This document shows positions 10,882 through 21,369 of a stretch of 64,000 nt of DNA, piece by piece. Origin of the DNA: Zantedeschia hybrid cultivar. Its lineage: Eukaryota; Streptophyta; Magnoliopsida; Alismatales; Araceae. Within the stretch, counting starts at the first letter, position 1; each line of letters begins with the position of its first letter. The translations under genes and the position numbers were made by a program. The notes beneath the pieces were generated by a model. It saw nothing but the letters and a program-made list of their open reading frames with translations. It did no database searches and had not been told where the DNA came from. Location of the stretch: positions 22,744,729 to 22,808,728 of the forward strand of contig JARZZO010000013.1 in the NCBI GenBank assembly GCA_030544215.1. The letters run 5' to 3'.

Positions 10882-12204
10882 TGAATGATGTCTAACTTCA
10901 CGAAGCCTTTCAAACGGCGTCTTGCTAGGTAGACGCCATTTAGATCTATTGCTGTTGTGCCACGTGGGCGCCACGTGGGCGGGTTTCGGGCCGCGAGAGT
11001 ACAGCCCCTGTCTTGTCGTCTGAATGGCGTCCGTGATGGACGACGCCATTCAGACTGCGACCCTGCGATGTCAGTGTACGGTGCCGGTCTTGTCGTATGA
11101 ACGGCGTCGGTGGCGAGCGACCCGTTTTAGAGCTTCTATCAGAACGGCCCGTCCTGTCATCTGATAGGCGTCTGTCTCGGACGACGCGTTTTACCTTGTT
11201 TCGGATTGACCCCGCGAGCCTCCCTTTCTTTCCCTCATTCTCACCCTCTTACTCTCTCTCCTCTCCCTCTCCGCCTCCTGCGACCCCTCTCTTCCCCTTT
11301 CCCTTCCTCTTCTTCCTCTTCCACCACTCCAACGCCTCTCTACCTCTCACCACCACCACCACCACTTCCTTCGCGGCGTTTTCTTCTCCGGGCGGCGGAC
11401 GACGTCCCGGCGGAGTGGCGACGTCCTCAGAGGTACCGGCGACGGTCTGCAGTGCGGCGGTTCGGCGGCACGGAGCCAAGAGGAGTTCAAGCAACCGGTA
11501 GGGGGATGAACCTTGCGTAGATTGTACAAGTTTCATTCGTAGTTTCCATGTGATGCATGATGTGTTTGGAGGTAGAACGAGCATGTTTATGAACTTTTCT
11601 TGATGGGGATGAGGGTTTCTGTGAATGAGGATTTGTGATGATTTAGCTTGCCCCTCTTCCTCCTCTATTTGGTTTGATTTTGGGGCATTTGGGGGTGAAA
11701 AGGGAGCCCTCGGGCTGAGTACAGAACCTGATTTCTGGCGCTAAAAGACGTCGTACATGGACGACGCCATTTAGAATGGCACCGGGCCCGTATGACGCCT
11801 TTCAGGCAGAAATCTTCCTGTTTGAGGTTCTGTCAGTCTGGATTTCTGGCGTTAAATGACGTCGTACCTGGACGACGTCATTTCGAATGGCGACGGGACA
11901 GTACGACGCTATTTAGGCAGAAATCACCCTGATTAAGGTTTTCTGCAAGTTTCGGATTCTGGTGTAAATGGCGTCTGAGGATAGTGACACCTTTTGAAAA
12001 GGCGGCTTCCTAAGACGACGCGTTTTAAGAGGAATCAATCGTGGCCTGTCCATGTTTCTGTTACCGATAGGCGACGAGGGATGGCGACGCGTTTTAAAAG
12101 GCGGCTTCTTGTGGCGACGCCTTTTAGGCCATATTCTGAGGCCGGGATTTCATAGACCAGTTTAGGGTGCTTGAATGGCGTCGGCCTTGGGCGACGCGAT
12201 TCAA
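10882..12204. repeat. Dyad motif cluster 1 (RRCGTC-N10-GACGC), 5' LTR
   Basis: Units include GGCGTC at 11029 with GACGCC 10 nt later, and further ones near 10914, 11102, 11167, 11745, 11860, 11970, 12070 and 12178. In every unit checked the two hexamers are exactly 10 nt apart while the spacer sequence differs. Outer flanks are A/T-rich and roughly complementary (TGAAT...ATTCA, TAAAA...TTTTA). Adjacent units abut through an 8-9 nt A/T link such as TTTTAAAA. Confidence 0.85.
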
Positions 12205-12647
12205 GACAGAACCACACTAATCCATGCTAGTAAAATGTGTTTACACTGTTAGATAGTTGGTTAAATGCATGCTTTAAATACATTCGATGATGATGGATTC
12301 TTCGTGACCGGATGGCACTCCATTGTGTGTCGTGTGACCGTGGACTTCTCACGTGACTGGATCGCACTGTGCCGAGTTTTGTGTTACTGTGGACCTAGAG
12401 TGACAGTTGTAGCGCTTTATCACCCTGTGCTGGTGTGGGTGGAGCACATCGCCGGTGGGGGCGTGGGCGGGGTGACGCCTAGTGAGAGAGGGTCACCTGG
12501 TGGACCTCGGGGTTAGCTAGTACCGGTGTGGGTGTGGTACCTTCGGAGTGTCACTCGTGTTGGGAGAAGGACTAACCACTTGAGCCAGTTGGGCCGGAGT
12601 AGCCAGCGTGCTATCCGAGGGGTTACTGTTTGGGCTCAGTGGGTCTG

Positions 12648-12725
12648 TGTTTCCCACTTTCGATTTTGTGGTCGGTGTTTCCCACTTTCTGTTGTGTGGT
12701 CGGTGTTTCCCACTTTCGGAGGCGT
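12648..12725 (+). repeat. 28-bp tandem repeat, 3 units (2 in the 3' LTR)
   Basis: Units start with TGTTTCCCACTTTC at 12648, 12676 and 12704. The 3' LTR has only two units (near 18570-18610), which accounts for nearly all of the 27-bp length difference between the two LTRs. Confidence 0.85.
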
Positions 12726-13313
12726 GGTTGATGTGTTTTGCCGAGACGCGAGTTGTAGACTCCTTGATAGAATGATTCTAGAGATATGCATGTTACATTT
12801 TGAATGCATGTGGTTCATATCGAGATTTAGGAGTAGTGTGTTACAGCTTTACTTGCCTTAATCACCTGTATCTTTGTTATTGCACTTGTGGGTGTGTGAG
12901 TGGGAGGCAGGGGATCGGATGATCCCTACTGAGCCCAATTCTGGCGTGGCTCACTCCCTGCGATTTCAGGTGTGGACCTCGTGGCGTGGAGCGGCGTGTG
13001 GTGCCTCCTTGGTGTGCGGACCAGCAGCTATCTCAGTTCCGGGGTATGCCCCGATGTTGTTGTACTTTGTTTCTGCCTGTACTTATTTAATTTATTGGGC
13101 TATGTAATTATTGTTGGACTGTGTACGGACATTATTAATTTACTTCCTGCGCACTGTACTTCCTTGTGGTCCGTGTGAATGTTATATTTAATCTTGTTTA
13201 ACGCTTACTCCTCCAGATGTGTGTCTAAGATCCGGGTGTGAGACCGTTGGATAATGATTCGACACCCATTTAGTGATCGGGTCTCCGACCATAGGGTGGC
13301 GGGTCGTTACAAT

Positions 13314-13326
13314 TGGTATCAGAGCT
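13314..13326 (+). other. Primer-binding site (tRNA-Met type)
   Basis: TGGTATCAGAGCT starts two bases after the 5' LTR end (13311), matching the standard plant tRNA-iMet PBS and confirming plus orientation. Confidence 0.92.
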
Positions 13327-13465
13327 CAGTCTAGTCGAGTATGTGGTAAACTGGGTTAGATATCGTAGTCCAACAATAAGTACGAGTCTGTACAGGCGAT
13401 GGCTGCTGGTGTAGATTGATAGGTTTTGACACGTTTGTGTTGATTTTCGCGTTCGTGGGGTAGTG

Positions 13466-14506
13466 ATGGCGCAGAGGAAGAGAGTTCCGTTGGCTCGTGG
13501 TACGAGATCAGACGATGGTAGTTCGGGGGCAGAAGGGCATAATGTGGAGCATTTCATGGAGGCTATGATTGGAGCTATGGCTAGATACTAGCAGGGAGAC
13601 GGTGGTGAGGGACCCAATTCCCGAGGTGACCATTCCACAGTATTGGAGCGATTCTTGAAGTTGGAGACCCCTTCTTTCACGGGTCGACCAGTCCCAGACG
13701 AGGCAGCTCGTTGGATTAAGGAAGTGGAGAAGGCGTTTGATGTTCTTGAATGTACTGAGAGTGACAAGACCTTGTTGGCAACCTATTTGTTGAAGGACAA
13801 TGCATACGAGTGGTGGGTTACCATCAAGACAATGATGTTTGCAGATAGATCCTTGAGAGAGATCCCTTGGGAGGTGTTTGTGAGAGAGTTCAGTGGACAG
13901 TACTTTCCTAGGCTCGTCCAGAAGGCCAAGGAAAGAGAGTTTTTAGAATTGGTGCAGAATGACATGTCAGTTCTAGAATATCATACGAAGTTTGTGGCTC
14001 TTGGAAGATTCGTTCCACACTTATTTGAGCATGAGAGATATAGAACAAAGAGATTTGTAGATGGACTCCAGTATGATCTGAGGACAATGGTGGCACCTTA
14101 ATGTTGTAGAGATCTGGCGTCAGCGGTTCGATGCGCGGCAGCGGTGGAGACTCAATTTCAGCAAATGGCGATAGAGTTGGAGCGATCGGCACGAGGGAAG
14201 CAGCAAGGCAAGAGCAAATCAACGGTCCTTTCGTCAGGCGGTTCGAGTTCCTTTGAGTTCGGGTCCCAAGAGACGTCACGTGATGAAGATGAGGACGGTT
14301 CGGCTCAGCAGATGCAGACTGTGGCTAGCAGGCAACAGGGAGTGAGACGGGATGCGGTAGATCTTTGTCCCCGTTGTAGTAGGTATCATGGCAATCGGAT
14401 GTGTCCATTGGTCACTGGTAGCTGTTTTGGCTGCGGCAGGAAGGGACATCTTGCAAGGAACTGTCCCCAGAAGAATAAGACAAGTCAGGAGCCGAGTGGT
14501 CAGTAG
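13466..14506 (+). pseudogene. gag: gag of the dyad-LTR gypsy element, two in-frame stops
   Basis: One continuous frame from ATG 13466 (MAQRKRVPLARG) to the stop at 14504-14506, interrupted by TAG at 13589-13591 and TAA at 14099-14101. The middle block (residues about 60-212) matches the Retrotrans_gag capsid family: LETPSFTG, ARWIKEVEKAF, ATYLLKDNAYEWW, WEVFVREFSGQYFP, VLEYHTKFVALGRF. A Gln/Ser-rich linker follows, and then a zinc knuckle CFGCGRKGHLARNC near 14422-14463. Apart from the two nonsense changes the frame is intact, which suggests recent decay or selection on Gag during trans-mobilised life. It lies 140 bp after the PBS. Confidence 0.88.
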
Positions 14507-14858
14507 GAGCCCGGTACCTTGTGTGGTGTTGTGTGTTCTTTCAGTGGAGATCCGAGATGCAGGGCTAGAGGAGCACTCTTATCTTGTCTTATTAGGTAGT
14601 AGTTGTGAACTCTTATGGCACTCTTTATGTATTTTGGGTCATGGTGGTGATTCGGTATTGTAATGTGTACTTTGTAAGGTTATTATATAATGATGTTGGT
14701 CTATCAATTTTGGCGGAATCATGGAACATAATTAATTTAGTATTGATTTGATTGATGGATTGTGTGTAGGGAGCCCCGTGTAAGAGTGTGATCGGTAAGG
14801 GCATTAGCAGGATTTTACCGACGGTTGGTCTAGGGGTTTTCTTCGATAGCAACCCCCC
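14507..14858 (+). other. Deleted or unrecognisable protease/RT segment
   Basis: Between gag and the RNase H remnant only about 350 bp remain, where an intact gypsy element would hold more than 1 kb of protease and RT. I see no DTGA, YxDD or other pol motif. This is a large internal deletion or replacement. Confidence 0.65.
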
Positions 14859-15172
14859 TTGTTGAGGTTTACTCGTAGGAGAGTTCATTTCATGTGGACC
14901 GAGGAGTGTGAGCGGAGTTTCATTAAGTTGAAGACTCGCCTCACTTTGGCTCCAGTGTTGGTACTTCTATCAGGTTCCAATGGATTTGTGGGGTATTCAG
15001 TTACATCACATCGAGGTTTGGGTGCGTTTCTGATGCAACTTGGTACGATTGTGGCCTATAGGCAGTTGAAGAAGCTTGAGGAGAACTATCCATTTATGAC
15101 TTAGAGTTGGCAGCTGTGGTGTTTGCACTATAGATCTAGAGCCATTGTTTGTATGGGGATTATTTGAGCAAA
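14859..15172 (+). pseudogene. RT thumb/RNase H remnant of the dyad-LTR element
   Basis: Short frame with WTEECERSFIKLKTRLTLAPVL, the tether between RT and RNase H of gypsy pol (compare the E0 equivalent near 20340). It is followed by a decayed RNase H start (GFVGYSVTSHRGLGAFLMQ) that lacks the normal first catalytic Asp, and a degraded IAY.RQLK..E.NYP motif. It ends in stops near 15102 and 15171. Confidence 0.7.
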
Positions 15173-15437
15173 TTATGGAATCTCCCTTTCGGGTTCCACG
15201 TGAGGCTGATAGAGCCGTGTTGGCCAGCAGTGTACCATACCGTAATTAAGACTTAGAAGACAGATGCAGAGTTACCGCAGATTCTCCAGAGTTCAGAGGT
15301 GGAATTGTGGGGCAATAGTACAGTCAGGTTAGAGGTAGACCTTGTGATTTGACCGTGGAGGACGTACACAGGTGTGTCCTTATTGAGGCGCACTATTCTA
15401 GATAAATAGTGCTTCCCGGATCAAGTAAGACGTATCA

Positions 15438-16700
15438 TTGTTGAGGTGGTCCAGTAGGAAGAAGGATAGGGCTGATTCTGTGGTTGAGTGCTTGAATTGT
15501 CGACATGTTAGGGTGGAACATCAGAGTGGCGCAGCGGAAGCGTGGTTGCAGCCCTTGCCGATCCTAGTATGGAAACGAGAGCTTGTGACTTTGGACTTGT
15601 GTTGGGATTGTTTTATCCCCACGTGGTGGGAGCGTGATCTGGGTTACCGTTAAGCAATTGACCATGTCAGCACACTTCGTGGCTATCAGGAAGGACTGGT
15701 TAGTCGGTAAGTTGGCTGAGTTGTTGGTGAGTCGGATCATCTCTTTATGCTCGATGTGCCCTTATCCATCATGTCGGATCGGGCTTTGAGATTTACTTCT
15801 AGGTCGTGGGAAGAGTTTTTGGAAGGCCTTGGGTACGTAGTTAGCCTTCAGTCCAGCCTATCATTCCGAGGCTGATGGGCGATCGGAGAGGGCCATTCAG
15901 ATTTTGGAGGTTTTGCTCGGGGCATGTTGCCTAGACTGAGGAGGTTCTTGGGAGTAGCGTTTGTTTTCAGTGGAGTTTTGCGTACTATATCAGTTACCAT
16001 TCTAGCATTGGCATGGTGCCTTATGAGGCATTGTTTAGATGGCCGTGTCGATCCTTTGTGATCTAGTCTGAGATTGGCAAGAGGCAGTTAGCAGGATCAG
16101 AGTTCGTTTAGCAGTGTGCCGAGGTTGCCAGAATAGTGCAGTGGAATTTAATTGTAGATCGGGCAGACAGAAGAATTGTGCTGTCATCGGTAGGAGACCG
16201 ATTGTGTTTGAAGTTAGGGACCGCGTATTTCTCCAAGTCTCGCCCTTTAGGGGTGTGAGGAGATTTGGGAAGCAAGGTAAGCTGGGTCCGCGACGTGTTG
16301 GGCCTTTTTCCGTTCTTTCTCGAATTGGGGAAGCGGCATACCAGCTAGCCTTGCCGTCCAATCTTGCAGGGGTGCACGATGTGTTCCGTGTTTCGTTGCT
16401 AAGGAATGTTCAGGATCCACCCTAGGTGTTAGAACTTTTAGAACTTGAAGTCGTTGAGGACTTGTCCTTTCCAGAGTGTCTAGTGCGTATTGAGAATCAC
16501 AAGTGACAGGTCCTCCGGAACAAGGTTGTATCTTTGGATTGAGTATTTTGGCAGTATCGCTCCGGGAGCGAGGTGACCTGAGTGCGCGAGATTGAGATGC
16601 GGGAAAAGTTCCCTACCTTTTTTGGTAAGTTCCCATGTGAGCTGGCAGTAGAGGTATTTCGCCCTCGTTACTTGTAGCAGGCAATTTCGGGGACGAAATT
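15438..16700 (+). pseudogene. Integrase and C-terminal (chromodomain-side) remnant
   Basis: Broken in all frames. Recognisable pieces are CLNCRHVRVEHQ (second half of the HHCC zinc finger, near 15488), MSDRALRFTSRSWEEFLEGLG (normally TDRDxxFTS, near 15770, with D-to-A style decay of the core), and a well kept C-terminal part at 16218-16425: LGPRRVGPFSVLSRIGEAAYQLALP and HDVFRVSLLR, as in plant chromovirus integrase tails. A chromodomain-like stretch (VLRNKVVSLD..FWQYR) follows with stops. It is non-functional. Confidence 0.75.
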
Positions 16701-16701
16701 C

Positions 16702-16718
16702 TTTTAAGGGGGGGAGAA
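16702..16718 (+). other. Polypurine tract
   Basis: TTTTAAGGGGGGGAGAA lies immediately before the 3' LTR (16719). This is the expected plus-strand primer site for reverse transcription. Confidence 0.9.
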
Positions 16719-19198
16719 TGTAAGGACTGAGGTTTCGGGTCGGATTCGGGCCGGATCCCCTGGTTTGGACCCTGAGGGGTCTTGAGAGTTTCTTCTGAAT
16801 GACGTCTACACTTCATGACGCCTTTCAAACGGCGTCTTGCTAGGTGGACGCCATTTAGATCTGTTGCTGTTGTGCCACGTGGGCGCCACGTGGGCGGGTT
16901 TCGGGCCGCGAGAGTACAGCCCCTGTCTTGTCGTCTAAACGGCGTCCGTGATGGACGACACTATTCAGACTGCAACCCTGCGATGTCAGTGTACGGTGCC
17001 GGTCTTGTCGTCTGAACGGCGTCGGTGGCGAGCGACGCGTTTCAGAGCTTCTGTCAGAACGGCCCGTCCTGTCATCTGATAGGCGTCTGTCTCAGACGAC
17101 GCGTTTTACCCTGTTTCGGATTGACCCCGCGAGCCTCCCTTTCTTTCTCTCATTCTCACCCTCTTACTCTCTCTCCTCCCCCTCTCTGCCTCCTCTGACC
17201 CCTCTCTTCCCCTTTCCCTTCCTCTTCTTCCTCTTCCACCACTCCAACGCCTCTCTACCTCTCACCACTACCACCACCACTTCCTTCGCGGCGTTTTCTT
17301 CTCCGGGCGGCGGCCGACGTCCCGGCGGAGTGGCGACGTCCTCGGGGGTACCGGCGGCGGTCTGCGGTGCGGCGGTTCGGCGGCACGGAGCCAGGAGGAG
17401 TTCAAGCAACCGGTAGGGGGACGAACCTTGCGTGGATTGTACATGTTTCATCTGTAGTTTCCATGTGATGCATGATGTGTTTGGAGGTAGAACGAGCATG
17501 TTTTTGAACTTTTCTTGATGGGGATGAGGGTTTCTGTGAATGAGGATTTGTGATGATTTAGCTTGCCCCTCTTCCTCCTCTGTTTGGTTTGATTTTGGGA
17601 TATTTGGGGGTGAAAAGGGAGCCCTCGGGCTGAGTACAGAACCTGGTTTCTGGCGCTAAAAGACGTCGTACCTGGACGACGCCATTTAGAATGGTGCCAG
17701 GCCTGTATGACGCCTTTTAGGCAGAAATCTTTCTGTTTGAGGTTCTGTCAGTCTGGATTTCTGGCGTTAAATGACGTCGTACCTGGATGACGCCATTTCG
17801 AATGGCGACGGGACAGTACGACGCTATTTAGGCAGAAATCACCCTGATTAAGGTTTTCTGCAAGTTTCGGATTCTGGTGTGAATGGAGTCTGAGGATAGT
17901 GACGCCTTTTGAAAAGGCGGCTTCCCAGGACGACGCGTTTTAAAGGGAATCAACCATGGCCTGTCCCTGTTTCTGTCACCGATAGGCGACGAGGGATGGC
18001 GACGCGTTTTAAAAGGCGGCTTCTTGTGGCGACGCCTTTTAGGCCATATTCTGAGACCGAGATTTCATAGACCAGTTTAGGGTGCTTGAATGGCGTCGGC
18101 CTTGGGCGACGCGATTCAAGACAGAACCACACTAATCCATGCTAGTAAAATGTGTTTACACTGTTAGATAGTTGGTTAAATGCATGCTTTAAATACATTC
18201 GATGATGATGGATTCTTCGTGACCGGATGGTACTGCGTTGTGTGTCGTGTGACCGCGGACTTCTTACGTGACCGGATCGCACTATGCCAGGTTTTGTGTT
18301 ACTGTGGACCTAGAGTGACAGTTGTAGCGCTTTATCACCCTGTGCTGGTGTGGGTGGAGCACAGCACCGGTGGGGGCGTGGGCGGGGTGACGCCTAGTGA
18401 GAGAGGGTCACTTGGTGGACCCCGGGGTTAGCTAGTACCGGTGTAGGTGTGGTACCTTCGGAGTGTCACTCGTGCTGGGGGAAGGAGTAACCACTTGAGC
18501 CAGTTGGGCCGGAGTAGCCAGCGTGCTATCCGAGGGGTTACTGTTTGGTCTCAGCGGGTCGGTGTTTCCCACTTTCGGTTGTGTGGTCGGTGTTTCCCAC
18601 TTTCGGAGGCGTGGTTGACGTGTTTTGCCGAGATGCGAGTTGTAGGCTCCTTGATAGAATGATTCTAGAGATATGCATGTTACATTTCGAATGCATGTGG
18701 TTCATATCGAGATTTAGGAGTATTGTGTTACAGCTTTACTTGCCTTAATCACCTGTAGCTTTGTTATTGCACTTGTGGGTGTGTGAGTGGGAGGCAGGGG
18801 ATCGGATGATCCCTACTGAGCCCAATTCTGGCGTGGCTCACTCCCTGCGATTTCAGGTGTGGACCTCGTGGCGTGGGGCTGCGTGTGGTGCCTCCTTGGT
18901 GTGCGGACTAGCAGCTACCTCAATTCCGGGGTATGTCCCAATGTTGTTGTACTTTGTTTCTGCCTGTACTTATTTAATTTCTTGGGCTATGTAATTATTG
19001 TTGGACTGTGTACGGACATTATTAATTTACTTCCTGCGCACTGTACTTCCTTGTGGTCTGTGTGAATGTTATATTTAATCTTGTTTAACGCTTACTCCTC
19101 CAAATGTGTGTATAAGATCCGGGTGTGAGACCGTTGAATAATGATTCGACACCCATTTAGTGATCGGGTCTCCGACCATAGGGTGGCGGGTCGTTACA
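16719..19198 (+). repeat. 3' LTR of the dyad-LTR gypsy element
   Basis: 2480 bp, nearly colinear with the 5' LTR (10805-13311). It differs by scattered substitutions and by one fewer 28-bp tandem unit. It ends GTCGTTACA before the target duplicate GCAAC. Confidence 0.92.
16795..18120. repeat. Dyad motif cluster 2, 3' LTR
   Basis: Same units as cluster 1. One unit that is decayed in the 5' LTR (GATGTC...AAGCCT) is intact here: GACGTC at 16801, 10-nt spacer, GACGCC, then TTTCAAAC linking to the next GGCGTC. Point differences between the LTRs fall inside spacers and arms but the spacing holds. Confidence 0.85.
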
Positions 19199-20028
19199 GC
19201 AACCCACTTATGGAACATGTCTGTCCATGGTTACCGTATAGCTTATGATCTTTCATTTGCACAATGCTCTCGAATCGACCTAGGGTTATGATCAACTATC
19301 AAAATCCTAAATGGTCAGAATTAGACTTCGCTGTTCAATATCAGAAAACTCTTTTTTTGATATTGTGTCTACTCTGGCCAGAGACTCCTGCGGATCCATT
19401 CTAAAGCATTCTCTCTCTAGTTACCTAGGAGGGAATGATCCTTTATTGAACACACAATCACCTTCGAAGGTCTTTCGTTGGACCTGATCTTTGACTATTA
19501 GAAATCTCGTAGATAGGGATTCGTAAGCGTCAAAGCCCAGAAGTCTACCGACACCGACAAGATGTCTTTGGTGTCTCAAGTCCAAAGATCAACCATGCCA
19601 GTGTGACGATGAATCAAGCTGGTTGATAGTCAGGTAAATTACCATACGGTGATTTATGTCGGATCAGTTCAGCGAACTCATTCTCTAATGAGCACCTACA
19701 GGTCTATTATAGTGTCTCCAAACAAGTGACTAACAAGATCAGTCACCCTCATCATATGAGCTGAAATAACCTGTATTAGTCTTACCGAATGTTTGATGTC
19801 CTTCTCAAACATTCCATGACTAAGAACAATTAAGAATATGTGTTTATAAGTCATTAGTCTCATCATTAAGATCTCATCATAATCTGATGATTATTGCACA
19901 TATTCATGGACTTCATTATACGTGATAATAAGTAAGCCAATCTACATAATGATTTAAATGCCATTAATTAGCGAACCAGATTGTGATAGGTGCCTCATGA
20001 TTGGCTTTGAGGACACCTATATCTATCA

Positions 20029-21369
20029 GGAAGCACATAAGGAACACCTGAAGATTATTCTAGAAACTCTTAGAACTCACAAACTATCTGCTAAATTCAG
20101 CAAGTGTGAGTTTTGGTTACAACAAATTCAATTCCTTGGCCATATTATCTCTAAAGAAGGTATAGTTGTTAATCTAGCTAAGATTCAAGTTATACTTAAT
20201 TGGGAAGCATCCAAGACTCCAACTGAAGTTCAAAGTTTTCTAGGTCTAGTTGGATACTACCGATGCTTTATAGAAGGGTTTGCTGCTTTAGCAGCCCCTC
20301 TTACTAAGTTAACTCGGAAAGGAGTGAGATGCTTGTGGACAGAAGAATGCGAAAGGAGTTTCTAGGAGCTAAAGAAAAGATTAACGATAGCTCCAGTCCT
20401 TGCTTTGCCTAGTGGAACCGAAGGTTTTGTCATCTATACGGATGCCTCAAGACAAGGTATCCGTTGTGTGCTCATGCAGCATGGTAAGGTAATTGCTTAT
20501 GCATCTCGTCAACTAAAGGATCATGAACTAAATTATCCTACCTATGATCTTGAATTAGAAGCAGTAGTTCATGTACTCAAAATATGGAGGCATTTTTTAT
20601 ATGGAGTGCAATTTCAAGTCTTCATAGACCATCAGAGCCTTAAATATATTTTCTTTTAAAAGGAACTTAATCTTAGACAGAGGCGTTGTATAGAATTCTT
20701 AAAAGATTATAATTTTGAATTGAATTATCACCCAGGCATGGCAAATATTGTAGCCGATGCTCCCAACAGGAAGTGGCTCATGATGATCAGAGATTGGAAG
20801 ATGATTTAGGAAGTTATTGCCTCCTTATCTCAGTTATCCATCCGATCTGCCATTATGGAAAAGATCTCTGAAGCTCAACATAATGATCTTAAGTTGCAAG
20901 AACTGACTGATAAGCTTGAGTTATATATTTCCAAGGCAAATTATGTGTTACAAAGGACCAAGAATTAAGAGAGGAACTTTTGACCGAAGCTCATAGGTCA
21001 AAGTTTACTATTCATCCTAGAAGTACCAAGATGTTCTAAGATATGAAGCGTACCTTCTGGTGGCCCGGTATGAAGAAAGATATTAGTGATTTTGTTTCTA
21101 AATGCCTAGACTGTCAGCAGGTTAAGGCAGAACATCAGAGACCCTCTAGACTACTTCAAAAGATAGAAATTTCATAGTGAAAATGGGAACGTATCACTAT
21201 GGACTTTATCGTGGGTCTACCCCAATCAGCATGTGGACATGATGCCATTTGGGTAATCGTGGATAGGTTTACAAAATTTGCCTATTTCTTGCCAATCAAG
21301 ATTAACCAATCAGTAGAAAGTTTGATCAAATTGTAGATAGACAATATCATAAAGTTCCATGGGTTCCCA
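20029..21369 (+). pseudogene. E0 gypsy RT end, RNase H and integrase N-terminus
   Basis: Continues the RT broken at 10054: EAHKEHLKIILETLRTHKLSAKFSKCEFW, FLGHIISKEGI, SFLGLVGYYRCFIEGF, LTKLTRKGV. RNase H follows (20405-20659) with VIYTDASRQG (first catalytic Asp), VIAYASRQLK, YDLELEAVVHVLKIWRHFLYG and a DHQSLKYIF motif, and then the AD-NRK end. The integrase zinc finger (H..H, CLDCQQ near 21108) and the core start (MDFIVGLPQSACGHDAIWVIVDRFTKFA) come next. Stops near 20363, 20657, 20806, 21038 and 21176 kill it. It ends at HGFP, where a solo LTR inserted. Confidence 0.88.

Larger units (their letters stand above)
10805..13311 (+). repeat. 5' LTR of the dyad-LTR gypsy element
   Basis: 2507 bp, TGTAAGGACTGAGG...GTCGTTACA. 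It holds about 13 dyad motif units (10882-12204), a CT-rich stretch (11220-11345), a GC-rich segment (11370-11480) and three 28-bp tandem units (12648 onward). I could not identify a strong TATA box. It is followed by the PBS two bases downstream. Confidence 0.92.
10805..19198 (+). mobile_element. Full-length but defective Ty3/gypsy element (dyad-LTR family)
   Basis: An 8394-bp element with LTRs of 2507 and 2480 bp, a tRNA-Met PBS, a polypurine tract and GCAAT/GCAAC flanks (10800-10804, 19199-19203), inserted in copia solo LTR B. The internal region is only 3.4 kb: gag with two stops, almost no protease or RT, and rotten RNase H and integrase. It therefore could move only with helper proteins. 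Four further copies in the window are solo LTRs (21370-23456, 23588-44132, 50639-53361, 58545-60859). All copies carry many dyad motifs. The integrase tail and gag resemble Tekay/Del-type chromoviruses. Confidence 0.92.
10055..20028 (-). mobile_element. Copia solo LTR B, split by an 8.4 kb gypsy element
   Basis: Minus-strand LTR with TGATAGATATAGG at 20028 and its other end at 10055. A perfect GGAAG duplication lies at 10050-10054 and 20029-20033. Its own sequence is 10055-10804 plus 19204-20028, about 1575 bp. It is a diverged relative of the copia A LTR, sharing for example the GATTCGAATCC region near 10180 and the block equivalent to 1045-1872. No internal region of its own exists, so it is a solo LTR that served as target for the element at 10805-19198. 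Confidence 0.88.

Noticed and set aside
11249..11584. 111-aa minus-strand ORF (and its copy at 17164-17499)
   Set aside because: Repeated only because it lies in both LTRs of one element; spans the GC-rich and CT-rich blocks; no domain.
10882..12204. Dyad clusters as a CRISPR array
   Set aside because: Spacers are 10 nt, units are irregularly spaced, the genome is a plant and no cas gene exists.
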